From Yoonia vestfoldensis (GTDB lineage: Bacteria > Pseudomonadota > Alphaproteobacteria > Rhodobacterales > Rhodobacteraceae), in assembly GCF_002158905.1 (NCBI RefSeq), contig NZ_CP021431.1, positions 2,294,001 through 2,358,000 of the forward strand: 64,000 nt of DNA, read 5' to 3'. A model generated the notes under the pieces. That model was not told the DNA's origin and searched no databases. It saw nothing but the letters and a program-made list of their open reading frames with translations. The translations under genes and the position numbers were made by a program. Each line of letters starts with the position of its first letter. Position 1 is the stretch's first letter. Below, one piece after another: positions 1 to 8,752 of the stretch.

Positions 1-381
1 GCCGATGTTCTAGCGGCCATCGAAGCCACAGCTATGCGTTATGCCGGGCATCCCGGGCTGCGGCGTGCCGACCTCTCCGCCCGAGACTGGCTGACCCTCT
101 ATCGCGCCAATATCGAGGTGGAGAGCGCCTACCGGCAGGATGCGATTTCAAGTGCAGGTGCCATTGGCCTTGGTCAACTGATGCCCGCGACGGCGCGTAA
201 CCTCGGCATCGACCCGCGCGATCCGCTGCAGAACCTCGACGGGTCCGCCCGCTACCTCGCGATGATGTTGGAGACATTCGGCGATCCGCACCTGGCGCTG
301 GCTGCCTACAACGCCGGACCGGATGCGGTCCGCCAACACGGTGGCATTCCCCCTTGCTGCGGCGTCCGACTGACAGGTTGA
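1..381 (+). pseudogene. Truncated lytic transglycosylase (SLT domain), both ends incomplete
   Basis: The reading frame is open from the first base, so the 5' end lies outside the window. It encodes a goose-lysozyme-like SLT fold: a catalytic Glu in an ES motif near base 121, the GLGQLMP motif near base 166 and an AYNAG motif near base 304. Such proteins cleave peptidoglycan and often accompany conjugation machinery. Homology ends abruptly after a GGIPP motif near base 350, where sequence read from the other strand is an integrase N-terminus; the last ten or so codons to the stop are junction sequence. The normal C-terminal tail is missing. I read it as a fragment of an integrated element, not a working enzyme. 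Confidence 0.7.
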
Positions 382-472
382 ACCCAGCGAGTTCCGTGTC
401 GTGATACCAGTCGGTGGAATCGTGGAATGGCAGGCCCTCGACGAAGGCCTGTGTGATCTTGGTGTGGGGCAT
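348..472 (-). pseudogene. int: 5' stub of a tyrosine recombinase/integrase gene
   Basis: An ATG at 472 (reading leftward) opens about 40 codons starting MPHTKITQAF and continuing with a [19 protein letters not shown] segment. That is the usual N-terminal arm-binding region of tRNA-targeting tyrosine integrases. Homology stops near 350, where the truncated transglycosylase of the opposite strand begins; the frame continues only as antisense of that gene. No core-binding or catalytic domain remains, so it cannot be active. It lies just downstream of a split tRNA-Arg in the same orientation, the classical arrangement of an island integrase. It is similar in type but not identical to the complete integrase at 62201-63406. 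Confidence 0.65.
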
Positions 473-585
473 TGTCGCAACTCCGATTTTGATGGCGCTT
501 TGACCGCTAAGTCGCCATCGTTGTCGGGCCTTGTCGGTAGATGACACAACCGGAATTGCGAGGTAAGTCGTTGAAATACAAGGTG

Positions 586-605
586 GACATGCAACGTCGC
601 ATGTC
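586..605. repeat. 20-bp inverted repeat between integrase stub and split tRNA
   Basis: Perfect 7-bp arms GACATGC and GCATGTC are separated by six bases. Its place between the integrase start and the tRNA half-gene suggests an operator or recombinase-binding site, but this is inference from position only. Confidence 0.35.
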
Positions 606-624
606 GTCGGTAGGTAGGCGGCAG

Positions 625-666
625 TGATTAGAAGTCAGCTGCTCTATCCAGTTGAGCTATGAGACC
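625..666 (-). pseudogene. 5' half of tRNA-Arg(TCT), disrupted after the anticodon loop
   Basis: Read on the minus strand from 666: a 7-base acceptor strand, TA at positions 8-9, a D-stem GCTC/GAGC and an anticodon arm GCTGA with loop CTTCTAA (anticodon TCT). The 3' anticodon strand begins TCA and then diverges. No T-arm (GTTCGAAT-type) or acceptor 3' strand follows within the next 100 bases. The break falls where tRNA-directed integrases commonly cross over. The right-hand side is host sequence (NDUFS4-like gene) and the left is element sequence, so this looks like an attachment-site half whose 3' part was not restored. Confidence 0.6.
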
Positions 667-719
667 GTCACGATGCGGTATCGCGCGGTCGGGGGGCTTT
701 TGGCAAGCCTCAAACCGCC

Positions 720-1031
720 TTAATGGGTCCAGACACCGCGCCGGTTGGTGGCGAAATTTTCGCCATAGCCGCCGGGGCGGATGTTGGGCTTGCGCGATTT
801 GGGCTCTTGCACAATGGCCTCGATCCCGTTTTCGCGGGCGTAATCCAGCGCTGCTTCTTTGCTGTCGAAATACAGCTTTACCTGCGCCTGGGTGTCATCC
901 GATGATGTCCAGCCCATCAGCGGGTCGATGCCGCGCGCGGTCTGTGCGACATGTTCCAGCACCCAGGACCGCGTTTTCGCAGTGCCCGAGGACATGGCGG
1001 TTCTGGCTGGCTTGTAGATTCGTGCGCGCAT
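720..1031 (-). CDS. NADH dehydrogenase (complex I) accessory subunit, NDUFS4/ETC_C1 family
   Basis: The 103-residue protein starts at the ATG at 1031 ([10 protein letters not shown]) and contains the conserved SWVLEHV segment, a GWTSSDDT loop, a [14 protein letters not shown] helix and a C-terminal [15 protein letters not shown] stretch. These are hallmarks of the alphaproteobacterial homologue of the mitochondrial 18-kDa complex I subunit. It binds the peripheral arm of respiratory complex I at the inner membrane and is usually encoded away from the nuo operon, as here. A longer reading from 1052 adds seven residues without a better ribosome site. It is downstream of the M29 peptidase on the same strand; the split tRNA-Arg follows it. 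Confidence 0.85.
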   Translation of the reverse strand: MRARIYKPARTAMSSGTAKTRSWVLEHVAQTARGIDPLMGWTSSDDTQAQVKLYFDSKEAALDYARENGIEAIVQEPKSRKPNIRPGGYGENFATNRRGVWTH

Positions 1032-1103
1032 CTTTGGCCCCTTTGCTGACAATCCCTATATGTGCAAAACGCGCAAAGCACGCAAGCCCCGCGTCAGGCC
1101 CCA

Positions 1104-1131
1104 TGTCAGGGACCGCGTGTCAGGGACCGCG
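1104..1131. repeat. 14-bp perfect tandem duplication
   Basis: TGTCAGGGACCGCG occurs twice in a row just past the aminopeptidase stop. GCGTCAGGCCC also appears on both sides of it. It looks like a recent slippage duplication with no evident function. Confidence 0.6.
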
Positions 1132-2364
1132 TCAGGCCCATTCGCCTTTGCGCATGACGGGGATCACCGCGCCGGTCTTGGTGATCCCGTCGATATCCAC
1201 CGCATCCGACCCCATCATCCAATCGACATGGATCAGGCTTTGGTTGCCGCCTTTTTGCTGCAATTCTTCGGGCGAATACTCTGACCCGCCTTGGATCGTA
1301 TCGGCGTAACATTGGCCAAGTGCGATATGACAGGACGCGTTTTCATCAAAGAGCGTGTTGTAAAACAATGTGCCGGACTGGCTGATCGGGCTGGAATGGG
1401 GCACCAAGGCCACCTCGCCGATGCGGCTGGCGCCATCGTCGGTTTGCAGCAGCGCCTGTAGCACAGCCTCGCCTTTGGTGGCGGTCGCCTCGACGATGCG
1501 GCCGGCCTCGAAGCGGACCTTGATGTTTTCGATCACATTGCCCTGATGCGCCAGCGGCTTGGTGGCGGACACCACCCCGTCGACCTTATAGGCATGCGGA
1601 CAGGTAAAGACCTCTTCGGTGGGAATATTGGGCTGGCAGATCACGCCGTTCAGCGCAGGCGATGCCCCGCCTTTCCAGATATGCCCATCGGCCAGACCCA
1701 GCATCAGATCGGTGCCGGGGCCGGTATATTTCAGCGCGGCGAAATCATGATCATTCAGCCATTTGACGCGCTTTTTCAGCTCTGCCGTATGATCGGCCCA
1801 ATTGGCCACCGGATCGTCGCCATCCAGACGGGATGCTTTATAGATCGCATCCATCAGCTTGCCCTGCGCCTCTGCCACCGGCAGGTCGGGAAAGACGCGC
1901 GCAGCCCAGCCAGCACCGGGGAAAGCGACGATGTTCCAGTTGACCTCGAATCCCACGATCGGGGCCATGGCGGGTTTGGCGGCGATGCTTGTGGCCTTTG
2001 ACAGGCGCGCGACCTTCGTGGGGTCTTGATCGGCCAGCAGCATCGGGTCATCCCCCGTGATCGCCATCCGCGCGGCCCCGCCTTTATAGGCGGCAGCCAG
2101 CCCGTCATAGAACCAGCCGGGCGCATGGTCGAAACTGGCATCATCGGCGTTTTCATAACGCGCCAGCGTGATCGCCTCATCGGTGAAAAAGGGCATCACG
2201 ACCCCCGCCCCGGCCTGATAGGCATGCACGGTGATCGCGCGGACCAGCTCGATCGCGGACAAGGGCGCGGTGATCACCAGATCCTGCCCTTTTTGCAGGT
2301 TCACGCCGGTGCGCACGGCGACTTCGGCCAAGCGGTCGAGTTTCACGGGATCAATCATTTTCAT
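1132..2364 (-). CDS. M29-family metallo-aminopeptidase
   Basis: 410 residues as read from 2364. A second ATG at 2358 has better spacing to an AGAGG ribosome site and may be the true start (408 aa). The family removes N-terminal residues from peptides in the cytosol using a two-metal centre. Family signatures seen here are the [25 protein letters not shown] block near residues 340-360 and the IHVDWM motif near 385, which together hold the Glu, His, Tyr and Asp ligands described for AmpT/AmpS-type enzymes. The length is typical. It is divergent from uvrB, with about 95 bp between the two starts. Substrate preference cannot be read from sequence. Confidence 0.88.
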   Translation of the reverse strand: MKMIDPVKLDRLAEVAVRTGVNLQKGQDLVITAPLSAIELVRAITVHAYQAGAGVVMPFFTDEAITLARYENADDASFDHAPGWFYDGLAAAYKGGAARMAITGDDPMLLADQDPTKVARLSKATSIAAKPAMAPIVGFEVNWNIVAFPGAGWAARVFPDLPVAEAQGKLMDAIYKASRLDGDDPVANWADHTAELKKRVKWLNDHDFAALKYTGPGTDLMLGLADGHIWKGGASPALNGVICQPNIPTEEVFTCPHAYKVDGVVSATKPLAHQGNVIENIKVRFEAGRIVEATATKGEAVLQALLQTDDGASRIGEVALVPHSSPISQSGTLFYNTLFDENASCHIALGQCYADTIQGGSEYSPEELQQKGGNQSLIHVDWMMGSDAVDIDGITKTGAVIPVMRKGEWA

Positions 2365-2457
2365 ACCTCTTTCGTTTGGCCAGAGCTTAGGCCAAGGGTC
2401 GCCCTTGATCCAGTGAGCAAAGACAACAACTATGGGTCAACCAAAGGAATCCCCGCC

Positions 2458-4659
2458 ATGGCCTATGCCCAGACCGACAAATCGCCGCCCGTCTATCTGG
2501 CGAACCCCGCGCCGGATGTGAAAACCCGCGAAAAAATGGAAGGCGGCAAGCGTTTCAAGCTGCAGACAGAGTTTGAACCGGCAGGCGACCAGCCCACCGC
2601 GATTGCCGAGCTTAGCGCCGGGATCATCGCAGGCGAGCGTGATCAGGTGCTGCTGGGGGCGACGGGGACCGGCAAGACATTCACCATGGCCAAGATGATC
2701 GAACAGACCCAGCGCCCTGCGATCATCCTTGCCCCGAACAAGACGCTGGCCGCGCAATTATACGGCGAATTCAAAGGGTTCTTCCCCGACAATGCCGTCG
2801 AATATTTTGTAAGCTATTATGATTACTATCAGCCCGAAGCCTATGTCGCGCGGTCCGATACCTATATCGAGAAAGAATCCCAGATCAACGAACAGATCGA
2901 CCGGATGCGCCATTCAGCGACCCGTGCACTGTTGGAACGCGACGATGTGATCATCGTGGCCTCTGTATCCTGTATCTACGGGATCGGGTCGGTCGAAACT
3001 TACGGCGCCATGACGCAGGATATCCATGCGGGCCAGATGTATGACCAGCGGCAGATTATCGCCGACCTGATCGCCCAGCAATATCGCCGCAATGATCAGG
3101 CCTTTCAGCGCGGCACCTTTCGGGTGCGCGGCGATAGTCTTGAAATCTGGCCGGCCCATCTTGATGACCGCGCGTGGAAATTGTCCTTCTTTGGCGAAGA
3201 GCTGGAGGCGATCACCGAATTCGACCCGCTGACCGGCACCAAGACCGGCACCTTCGACAAGGTCCGCGTCTATGCCAATTCGCATTATGTGACGCCCAAA
3301 CCCACGATGCAGCAGGCCATCATCGGCATCAAGAAAGAGCTGCGGATGCGGCTTGATCAGCTGGTCAATGACGGCAAACTGCTGGAAGCACAGCGGCTGG
3401 AACAACGCACCAATTTCGATCTCGAAATGCTGGAGGCGACGGGCGTCTGCAACGGGATCGAGAATTATTCGCGCTATCTGACCGGCCGCGCGCCGGGTGA
3501 ACCACCGCCCACCCTGTTTGAATTCATCCCCGACAATGCCATCGTCTTTGCCGATGAAAGCCATGTTTCGGTCCCGCAGATCGGCGGCATGTATAAAGGC
3601 GACTTTCGGCGCAAGATGACGCTAGCCGAACATGGGTTCCGCCTGCCGTCCTGCATGGATAACCGCCCGCTGAAGTTCGAGGAATGGGACGCGATGCGCC
3701 CGCAATCGGTCTTCGTTTCGGCCACCCCCGCGGCATGGGAGATGGAACAGACCGGCGGCGTATTCACCGAACAGATCATCCGCCCCACCGGCCTGATTGA
3801 TCCGCAGATCGAAATCCGCCCCGTTGAAACGCAGGTCGATGATCTGCTGGACGAGGTCCGCAAGGTCGCCGCCGCAGGCTATCGCACATTGGTGACGACC
3901 CTGACCAAACGCATGTCCGAGGATCTGACCGAATATATGCATGAACAGGGTATCCGCGTGCGCTATATGCACAGCGATATCGACACGATCGAACGGATCG
4001 AGATTTTGCGCGACCTGCGCCTTGGCGCCTTTGACGTACTGATCGGGATCAACCTTTTGCGTGAAGGGCTCGACATCCCCGAATGCGGGCTGGTCGCCAT
4101 TCTGGATGCCGACAAGGAAGGGTTCCTGCGGTCTGAAACCTCGCTCGTGCAGACCATTGGCCGTGCTGCGCGCAATGCCGAAGGCCGCGTCATCATGTAT
4201 GCCGACCGGATCACCGGCAGCATGGACCGCGCGATGAAGGAAACCGAACGCCGCCGTGCCAAGCAGCTGGCCTATAACGCTGAACACGGGATCACGCCGA
4301 CGACGGTGAAAAAGAACGTCGAGGATATTCTGGCGGGCCTTTACAAAGGCGATGTGGACATGAACCGCGTCACCGCCAAGATCGACAAAGGCCGCGCGGG
4401 TGGCAATATCCAGACCGTGATCGAAGGTATCCGCAATGATATGCGCAAAGCCGCCGAGAACCTCGAGTTCGAAGAGGCCGCGCGCCTGCGTGACGAGCTG
4501 AAACGGCTCGAAGCGGTGGAACTGGCCATCGCCGATGACCCGCTGGCGCGCCAACAAGCGGTCGATAAGGCGGTGGATGACGCGGCAAAGGCATCAGGGC
4601 GCAGCACCGGCGGCCGCGGCGGCATGCGCGGCGGCAAAAGCCGCTATGCCAAAAGGTAG
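2458..4659 (+). CDS. uvrB: Excinuclease ABC subunit B
   Basis: 733 residues from the ATG at 2458, preceded by AAAGGA. UvrB is the damage-verifying helicase-like subunit of nucleotide excision repair; it is loaded by UvrA and recruits UvrC. Visible elements are Walker A GATGTGKT near residues 67-74, the beta-hairpin region [11 protein letters not shown], helicase motifs through [24 protein letters not shown], and a C-terminal UVR motif ([16 protein letters not shown]) that binds UvrC. An approximately 30-residue N-terminal extension and a Gly/Arg-rich tail make it longer than the 673-residue E. coli protein. The frame stays open upstream of 2458, but that part is antisense to the peptidase. 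No clear alphaproteobacterial LexA box was seen. Confidence 0.97.
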   Translation: MAYAQTDKSPPVYLANPAPDVKTREKMEGGKRFKLQTEFEPAGDQPTAIAELSAGIIAGERDQVLLGATGTGKTFTMAKMIEQTQRPAIILAPNKTLAAQLYGEFKGFFPDNAVEYFVSYYDYYQPEAYVARSDTYIEKESQINEQIDRMRHSATRALLERDDVIIVASVSCIYGIGSVETYGAMTQDIHAGQMYDQRQIIADLIAQQYRRNDQAFQRGTFRVRGDSLEIWPAHLDDRAWKLSFFGEELEAITEFDPLTGTKTGTFDKVRVYANSHYVTPKPTMQQAIIGIKKELRMRLDQLVNDGKLLEAQRLEQRTNFDLEMLEATGVCNGIENYSRYLTGRAPGEPPPTLFEFIPDNAIVFADESHVSVPQIGGMYKGDFRRKMTLAEHGFRLPSCMDNRPLKFEEWDAMRPQSVFVSATPAAWEMEQTGGVFTEQIIRPTGLIDPQIEIRPVETQVDDLLDEVRKVAAAGYRTLVTTLTKRMSEDLTEYMHEQGIRVRYMHSDIDTIERIEILRDLRLGAFDVLIGINLLREGLDIPECGLVAILDADKEGFLRSETSLVQTIGRAARNAEGRVIMYADRITGSMDRAMKETERRRAKQLAYNAEHGITPTTVKKNVEDILAGLYKGDVDMNRVTAKIDKGRAGGNIQTVIEGIRNDMRKAAENLEFEEAARLRDELKRLEAVELAIADDPLARQQAVDKAVDDAAKASGRSTGGRGGMRGGKSRYAKR

Positions 4660-4679
4660 GGTGCGCATGTTGCGCACCC
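4659..4679 (+). terminator. Stem-loop after uvrB
   Basis: GGGTGCGCA and TGCGCACCC form a perfect 9-bp stem around a TGT loop, starting at the uvrB stop codon. There is no long T-run after it, so it may act as a weak terminator or as a 3' end stabiliser. Confidence 0.6.
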
Positions 4680-4694
4680 CCTGAAATACGTCCG

Positions 4695-4721
4695 CAAAAA
4701 AGGGCGCGGCCAGCGCGCCCT
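4695..4721 (-). terminator. Rho-independent terminator of the zinc-ribbon gene
   Basis: On the minus strand the stem AGGGCGCG/CGCGCCCT with a five-base loop is followed by six T residues, a textbook intrinsic terminator, nine bases beyond the stop of the gene ending at 4730. Confidence 0.8.
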
Positions 4722-4729
4722 ATGATGCG

Positions 4730-4993
4730 TCAGAAATCGAACAGGTCTTCCAGAAAGCCACCGCGCTTTTTCTTGCGGGGGCGGCCATATTGATCACGGC
4801 TGTCGTCATAGCCGCGTTCGGCGCGCGCAGGCAACGGGGGCGGTGGCGGTGGTGTATAGGCGGCGCTGCGCTCGATGATCTTGTCCAATTCGCCCCGGTC
4901 GAGCCAGACACCCCGACATTGCGGGCAATAGTCGATCTCGACGCCAGAGCGGTCAGAGATCACAAGTTGGGTTCCGTCAATCGGGCATTGCAT
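4730..4993 (-). CDS. Small zinc-ribbon (TFIIB-type) protein
   Basis: 87 residues from the ATG at 4993. The N-terminus has two CxxC knuckles, MQCPIDG (a C-P-x-x-G/x-x type half) and DYCPQCRGVWLDRGEL, in the arrangement of zf-TFIIB domains that bind one zinc. It continues with a proline run (PPPPPPLP) and a basic tail ending GGFLEDLFDF. The family is widespread and its molecular role is not established; nucleic-acid or protein binding is likely. It has its own terminator and stands convergent to uvrB. A longer reading upstream is poor in codon quality and was discarded. Confidence 0.8.
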   Translation of the reverse strand: MQCPIDGTQLVISDRSGVEIDYCPQCRGVWLDRGELDKIIERSAAYTPPPPPPLPARAERGYDDSRDQYGRPRKKKRGGFLEDLFDF

Positions 4994-5109
4994 CGCAGCT
5001 CTCCTGTGTTTCACTGCGCAAGATGGGAAAGGAGGGACGCAGAAACAAGGGCTTGGGCGGAATGTCGCACCGCCATCGCCATTTGCCAAAATACCGCTAT
5101 CATCGTACC

Positions 5110-5532
5110 ATGCGCCACCTGCTTGCCCTTTTCATCCTTGCCTCGCCCGCTGCTGCCTGGGACTTCTCGGCGCAGCCGATTTGCACCCTGACGGATGCGG
5201 CGGGCACGATCACCGTGACCTATGACGCGGCCTTGCCCGTCTATAGCCTGACAATCACCCTGCCACAGGGCAGATGGTCCGATGATCCGACCTTCGCGAT
5301 GAATTTCGCAGGGCCCCGTCCGATCTTTATCCAGACCGACCAGCACCAGATCAGCCCCGATGGCCGCAGCCTGACGGTGACGGATCGCGGGTTTGGCAAT
5401 GTGCTGGACGGGTTGGATTTCAACCAGCGCGCCTATGCGATATCGGGCGATACGACGGTAGGCGTCTCGCTTGACGGGATCGGCCCGGCGATGGCCGCCT
5501 TTCGCGCCTGCCCTGCGGCCAATCTTGCATGA
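5110..5532 (+). CDS. Exported hypothetical protein
   Basis: 140 residues from the ATG at 5110. MRHLLALFILASPAAA is a clear Sec signal peptide (cleavage after AAA). The mature part holds CTLTDAAGTITVTYDA, SLTITLPQG and a C near the C-terminus (RACPAA), so one disulfide is possible. It looks like a small beta-rich periplasmic protein. I do not recognise a family with a known function. Its stop overlaps the start of the next gene (ATGA), so the two are translationally coupled. Confidence 0.7.
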   Translation: MRHLLALFILASPAAAWDFSAQPICTLTDAAGTITVTYDAALPVYSLTITLPQGRWSDDPTFAMNFAGPRPIFIQTDQHQISPDGRSLTVTDRGFGNVLDGLDFNQRAYAISGDTTVGVSLDGIGPAMAAFRACPAANLA

Positions 5533-5990
5533 CAGGCGACACGATCAATCCCACCGATGATGCCGCCCGCGCGCTGGTGCGCCAATTGCTGGCGGATATG
5601 CGCCATGCAGCGCTGGGCGTGACGCATCCCGAAACCGGCGCGCCCTATGTCGCGCGTGTCGCGCTGATCTGGGATGGCACCGCCGCGCTGACGCTGGTGT
5701 CGACCCTGTCCACCCATACCCAAGCCTTGCTGGCCAGTCCCGCCTGCGCCGCCCTGATCGGCGAACCGGGTGCCAAGGGCGATCCGCTGACCCATCCGCG
5801 CCTGACGCTGCATGCGCGGGCAGAGCCGGTGGACAAGCCCGCCCATAAGGACAAATGGCTGGCCGCTGTGCCCAAGGCCAAGCTTTACTACGATTTCGCC
5901 GATTTCATGATGTTCCGGCTGGTGCCCAGCGGCATTGACCTGAACGGCGGGTTCGGCAAGGCCTATCGCCTAGGCCCGGACGGGTTTTAG
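5529..5990 (+). CDS. Pyridoxamine 5'-phosphate oxidase-like (HugZ-type split-barrel) protein
   Basis: 153 residues. The order of segments (ARALVRQLLADMRHAALGVTHPETGAPYVARVAL, then STLSTHTQALLASPACAALIGEPG, then HPRLTLHARAEPV) matches the FMN-binding split barrel of the HugZ/PNPOx-like group, some members of which bind haem or F420/FMN. The C-terminal haem-utilisation domain of full HugZ is absent. An oxidoreductase or flavin-binding role is inferred from the fold; the substrate is unknown. It overlaps the upstream secreted-protein gene by four bases and the convergent NYN gene by 21. Confidence 0.75.
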   Translation: MTGDTINPTDDAARALVRQLLADMRHAALGVTHPETGAPYVARVALIWDGTAALTLVSTLSTHTQALLASPACAALIGEPGAKGDPLTHPRLTLHARAEPVDKPAHKDKWLAAVPKAKLYYDFADFMMFRLVPSGIDLNGGFGKAYRLGPDGF

Positions 5991-6509
5991 CCGCGCGTTC
6001 CAGACCACCGCACCAGCGTCATATCTGCCCCGCAGCACCGCCCCCTTGCGGCGCAGATGCGGGAATTGCACGCGCCAGTCGCGATAGAGGTCATTGCTGA
6101 CGATGCGCAGCCGGTGCTGGGCGGCAAAGCGCAGGATCGCGCTATCGGCGATCACGCCTTTATCCACAACGCTGACCTGCGCGGCAGGCAGGCCGATCAG
6201 CGGTGACAAAGCGCTGGCGTCCAGATAGCGATCCGCCAGCCGGTAACCCGCGCTGGCATCAAAGATCACGATGGGCGCATAGCCTTTGGCCTGCAAGGCG
6301 CGCAGCACAAGCGCCAGCACTTTGGCCGATGCAGCGCCGCCCCAATGCATCACATTGGACCCGTCCACCACGATGGCATGGCGCGGGATCGCAGGGCCAT
6401 GGATCACAGGATCGGGGCGCGCGGACTGGCGACGCCGCCGCAGCAGCAGCAGCACGCCAAGGCCGATCAGTGCCGGCAACAGGATCAACAGCTCGGCTGG
6501 CATCATCAT
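5970..6509 (-). CDS. Membrane-anchored NYN/PIN-like ribonuclease
   Basis: 179 residues. An N-terminal hydrophobic helix (about residues 5-21) followed by RRRR predicts a single-pass anchor with the rest in the cytosol. The soluble part has the acidic residues of a Zc3h12a/NYN nuclease: HAIVVDGSNVMHW (first Asp, near 50), IVIFDASAGYR, VDKGVIADSAILRFA and IVSNDLYRDW. Proteins of this fold cut RNA with a metal ion. Tethering an RNase to the inner membrane is plausible but inferred. The 3' end overlaps the convergent PNPOx-like gene. Confidence 0.75.
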   Translation of the reverse strand: MMMPAELLILLPALIGLGVLLLLRRRRQSARPDPVIHGPAIPRHAIVVDGSNVMHWGGAASAKVLALVLRALQAKGYAPIVIFDASAGYRLADRYLDASALSPLIGLPAAQVSVVDKGVIADSAILRFAAQHRLRIVSNDLYRDWRVQFPHLRRKGAVLRGRYDAGAVVWNARLKPVRA

Positions 6510-6554
6510 CGCGCCATATCAGCCACAAGCCCGGCCCGGCGCAAGCCTGCACCG

Positions 6555-7892
6555 CTAGCCCCGGCCCTTCCACGGCACCAGCAGACGTTCGGCCCAGCGG
6601 ATCAGCATATCGATCCCAAAGCCGATGACCCCGATCAGGATGATCCCCATCAAGACGATATCGGTGCTTTGAAATTGCGAGGCGACCATGATCATCATCC
6701 CCACGCCCTTTTCCGCCGCGACCAGTTCAGCGGCCACCACCGTGCCCCAGCAGACCCCCATCGCGACACGCGCGCCGGTAAAAATCTCGGGCAGGGAATT
6801 GGGTATGATCACATGGCGCATGATCTGCCATTTGGACGCGCCAAGGCTATAGGCCGCATGGACCTTTGATATCCGCACGCCCGACACACCCGAGCGCGCG
6901 GCAATCGCCATGATCCAGAGTGCGGCCAGAAACAGCAAGATGATCTTGCCGGTCTCGCCGATGCCCGCCCAGATGATGACCAGCGGGATCAAGGCCAGCG
7001 GCGGGACCGGCCGCATGAATTCGACAATCGGGTCAAACCAGCCGCGAAACCAGTTCGACAGCCCCATCGCATAGCCCAGTGGAATGCCGACCAAAGCCCC
7101 CAGCGCAAAGCCCACGACCACCCGGAACAGCGAATAGCCCAGATGCTCGGCCAAGGTGGAATTGCGATATCCCGCCGTCGCGATCTCGGTCATGCGCGCC
7201 CAGACGGTTTCGGGCGCGGGCAGCCAGATCGGTTCCATCTGCAGGCCCGTTGCGGGGATGATGTTCAGCGTGCCGCGTTCCGACATCGCCACCCGCCCAA
7301 AGGCCACATCCACCGCCGCGCCGGGCGCGATGTTCTGGCCGTCAACAGCGGTGATAAACGTCTCCTCGGCGCGGCCCATTTCATCGTTTTCATCCACCCG
7401 CAGCAGCTGTGTCCGGTAGGCGGCAATCGTGGTGGAATCGTTCTTGGCGATCCCGTCACCCGGATCAACCTGCGGTGCCGTGGCCGTCGCGCCAACCGGA
7501 TGGACCAGCACCTGCACCATGGCGTCATCGGTTTCGCCACTGGGCGTGGTGATCGTATAGCTAAAGCTGCCCGTGCCGATGAACGGGCCCGGCGCATGCA
7601 GCACCTCTGGCAAGAGCCGCGATCCGGTAAAGGCCGCCCAGAAGACAAAGATCAGCACGACCGACACGACCGAGGCCACAAAATTCGAGCTGACCGCGCT
7701 TTCATCGCCGAAGGTCACGGTCTTGAGTGATGTATAATCACGCCGGGGCCGCAGCAGCCGCTTGATCCATGTCCAGATCAGCAGCGTCGCCAGCACCAGC
7801 GCCACATAGCCGACCAGATAAGGCAAGGCGCGCGCAATGGTGCGCAGCACCGCCCAAAGCTCTGCGCCCAGATTGCCAAGAATTTCCATCAC
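6555..7892 (-). CDS. tauC: Taurine-type ABC transporter permease with large periplasmic insertion
   Basis: 445 residues, much longer than a usual TauC/SsuC permease (about 250-280). The C-terminal 200 residues form the binding-protein-dependent permease domain, with the RPVPPLALIPLVIIWAGIG segment and the cytoplasmic coupling loop (SLGASKWQIMRHVIIP). Before it are two hydrophobic helices (near 20-42 and 65-85) and about 140 hydrophilic residues with beta-like, Thr/Asp-rich sequence that should face the periplasm. The start overlaps the tauB stop by four bases. Position beside tauA, tauB and tpa supports taurine as substrate. Confidence 0.85.
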   Translation of the reverse strand: MMEILGNLGAELWAVLRTIARALPYLVGYVALVLATLLIWTWIKRLLRPRRDYTSLKTVTFGDESAVSSNFVASVVSVVLIFVFWAAFTGSRLLPEVLHAPGPFIGTGSFSYTITTPSGETDDAMVQVLVHPVGATATAPQVDPGDGIAKNDSTTIAAYRTQLLRVDENDEMGRAEETFITAVDGQNIAPGAAVDVAFGRVAMSERGTLNIIPATGLQMEPIWLPAPETVWARMTEIATAGYRNSTLAEHLGYSLFRVVVGFALGALVGIPLGYAMGLSNWFRGWFDPIVEFMRPVPPLALIPLVIIWAGIGETGKIILLFLAALWIMAIAARSGVSGVRISKVHAAYSLGASKWQIMRHVIIPNSLPEIFTGARVAMGVCWGTVVAAELVAAEKGVGMMIMVASQFQSTDIVLMGIILIGVIGFGIDMLIRWAERLLVPWKGRG

Positions 7893-8692
7893 ACACTCTC
7901 CGTCCGGCCCATGATTTCCTCTTCCATGTCCCAGATCATCGACAGGATTTCTTCGCGGCGGGCGGCGAAATCGGGGTGTTTCTTGACCTCGCGCAGGTCG
8001 CGGCCCACGCCCATTTCAGCGAATGGCAGGCGGTATTCGGTATGTATCCGCCCCGGACGCGGGGCCATGACCAGCAGGCGTTCGCCCAAAAGCAGCGCCT
8101 CTTCGACGGAATGGGTGATCAGGATGATGGTCTTGCCGGTCTCTTTCCACAGCTTGAGCACCAGCCCCTGCATCTTTTCGCGCGTCAGCGCATCCAGCGC
8201 GCCCAAGGGTTCATCCATCAAGATCACATCGGGATCATTGGCCAGACAGCGCGCCAGCGCCACACGCTGTTGCATGCCGCCCGATAATTCATAGACCGCC
8301 TTATCCTTGAAATCCTGCAAGCCGACCACGTCGAGCAGGTGATCGACGATCTCGGCCTTTTGCGCCTTGGCCATGCCTTTCATCGCGGGGCCAAAGCCCA
8401 CGTTCTGGCGCACGTTCATCCATTCGAACAAGGCCCCTTGCTGGAACACCATGCCCCGTTCGGCCCCCGGTCCGCGCACGCGCTGGCCGTTCAGCACGAT
8501 CTGCCCGTCCGTGGGGGCCAGAAACCCCGCCACGATGTTCAAAAGCGTGGTCTTGCCACAGCCCGAAGGCCCCAGCACCGACAGCAATTCGCCCGCTTTC
8601 AGATCCAGCGAGACATCCTGCAACGCCTGCACCGATGTGCCATTGGGCAAATCAAAACGCATCGACAAACGGTCGATCTGTAATCCTGACAT
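7889..8692 (-). CDS. tauB: Taurine ABC transporter ATP-binding protein
   Basis: 267 residues from the ATG at 8692, preceded by AAGGGA; an upstream ATG at 8716 is less well placed. It has Walker A GPSGCGKTTLL, Q-loop, signature LSGGMQQRVALA, Walker B VILMDEPLGALD and the H-loop in LITHSVEEA. It energises import through TauC. The C-terminal tail (LREVKKHPDFAARREEI) is typical of the nitrate/sulfonate/taurine subfamily. It is the middle gene of tauABC, reading away from tpa. Confidence 0.92.
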   Translation of the reverse strand: MSGLQIDRLSMRFDLPNGTSVQALQDVSLDLKAGELLSVLGPSGCGKTTLLNIVAGFLAPTDGQIVLNGQRVRGPGAERGMVFQQGALFEWMNVRQNVGFGPAMKGMAKAQKAEIVDHLLDVVGLQDFKDKAVYELSGGMQQRVALARCLANDPDVILMDEPLGALDALTREKMQGLVLKLWKETGKTIILITHSVEEALLLGERLLVMAPRPGRIHTEYRLPFAEMGVGRDLREVKKHPDFAARREEILSMIWDMEEEIMGRTESV

Positions 8693-8752
8693 TGATTGGT
8701 CCCTTGTCCGGGTCACGGGCGCGCCCAGATCGACGCGCCAGTGACGGCTGGC

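Noticed and set aside
1105..1131. CRISPR-like array
   Set aside because: Only two adjacent 14-bp copies without spacers; a simple tandem duplication.
2026..2457. N-terminal extension of uvrB by 144 codons
   Set aside because: That part is antisense to the aminopeptidase gene; a ribosome site and homology place the start at 2458.
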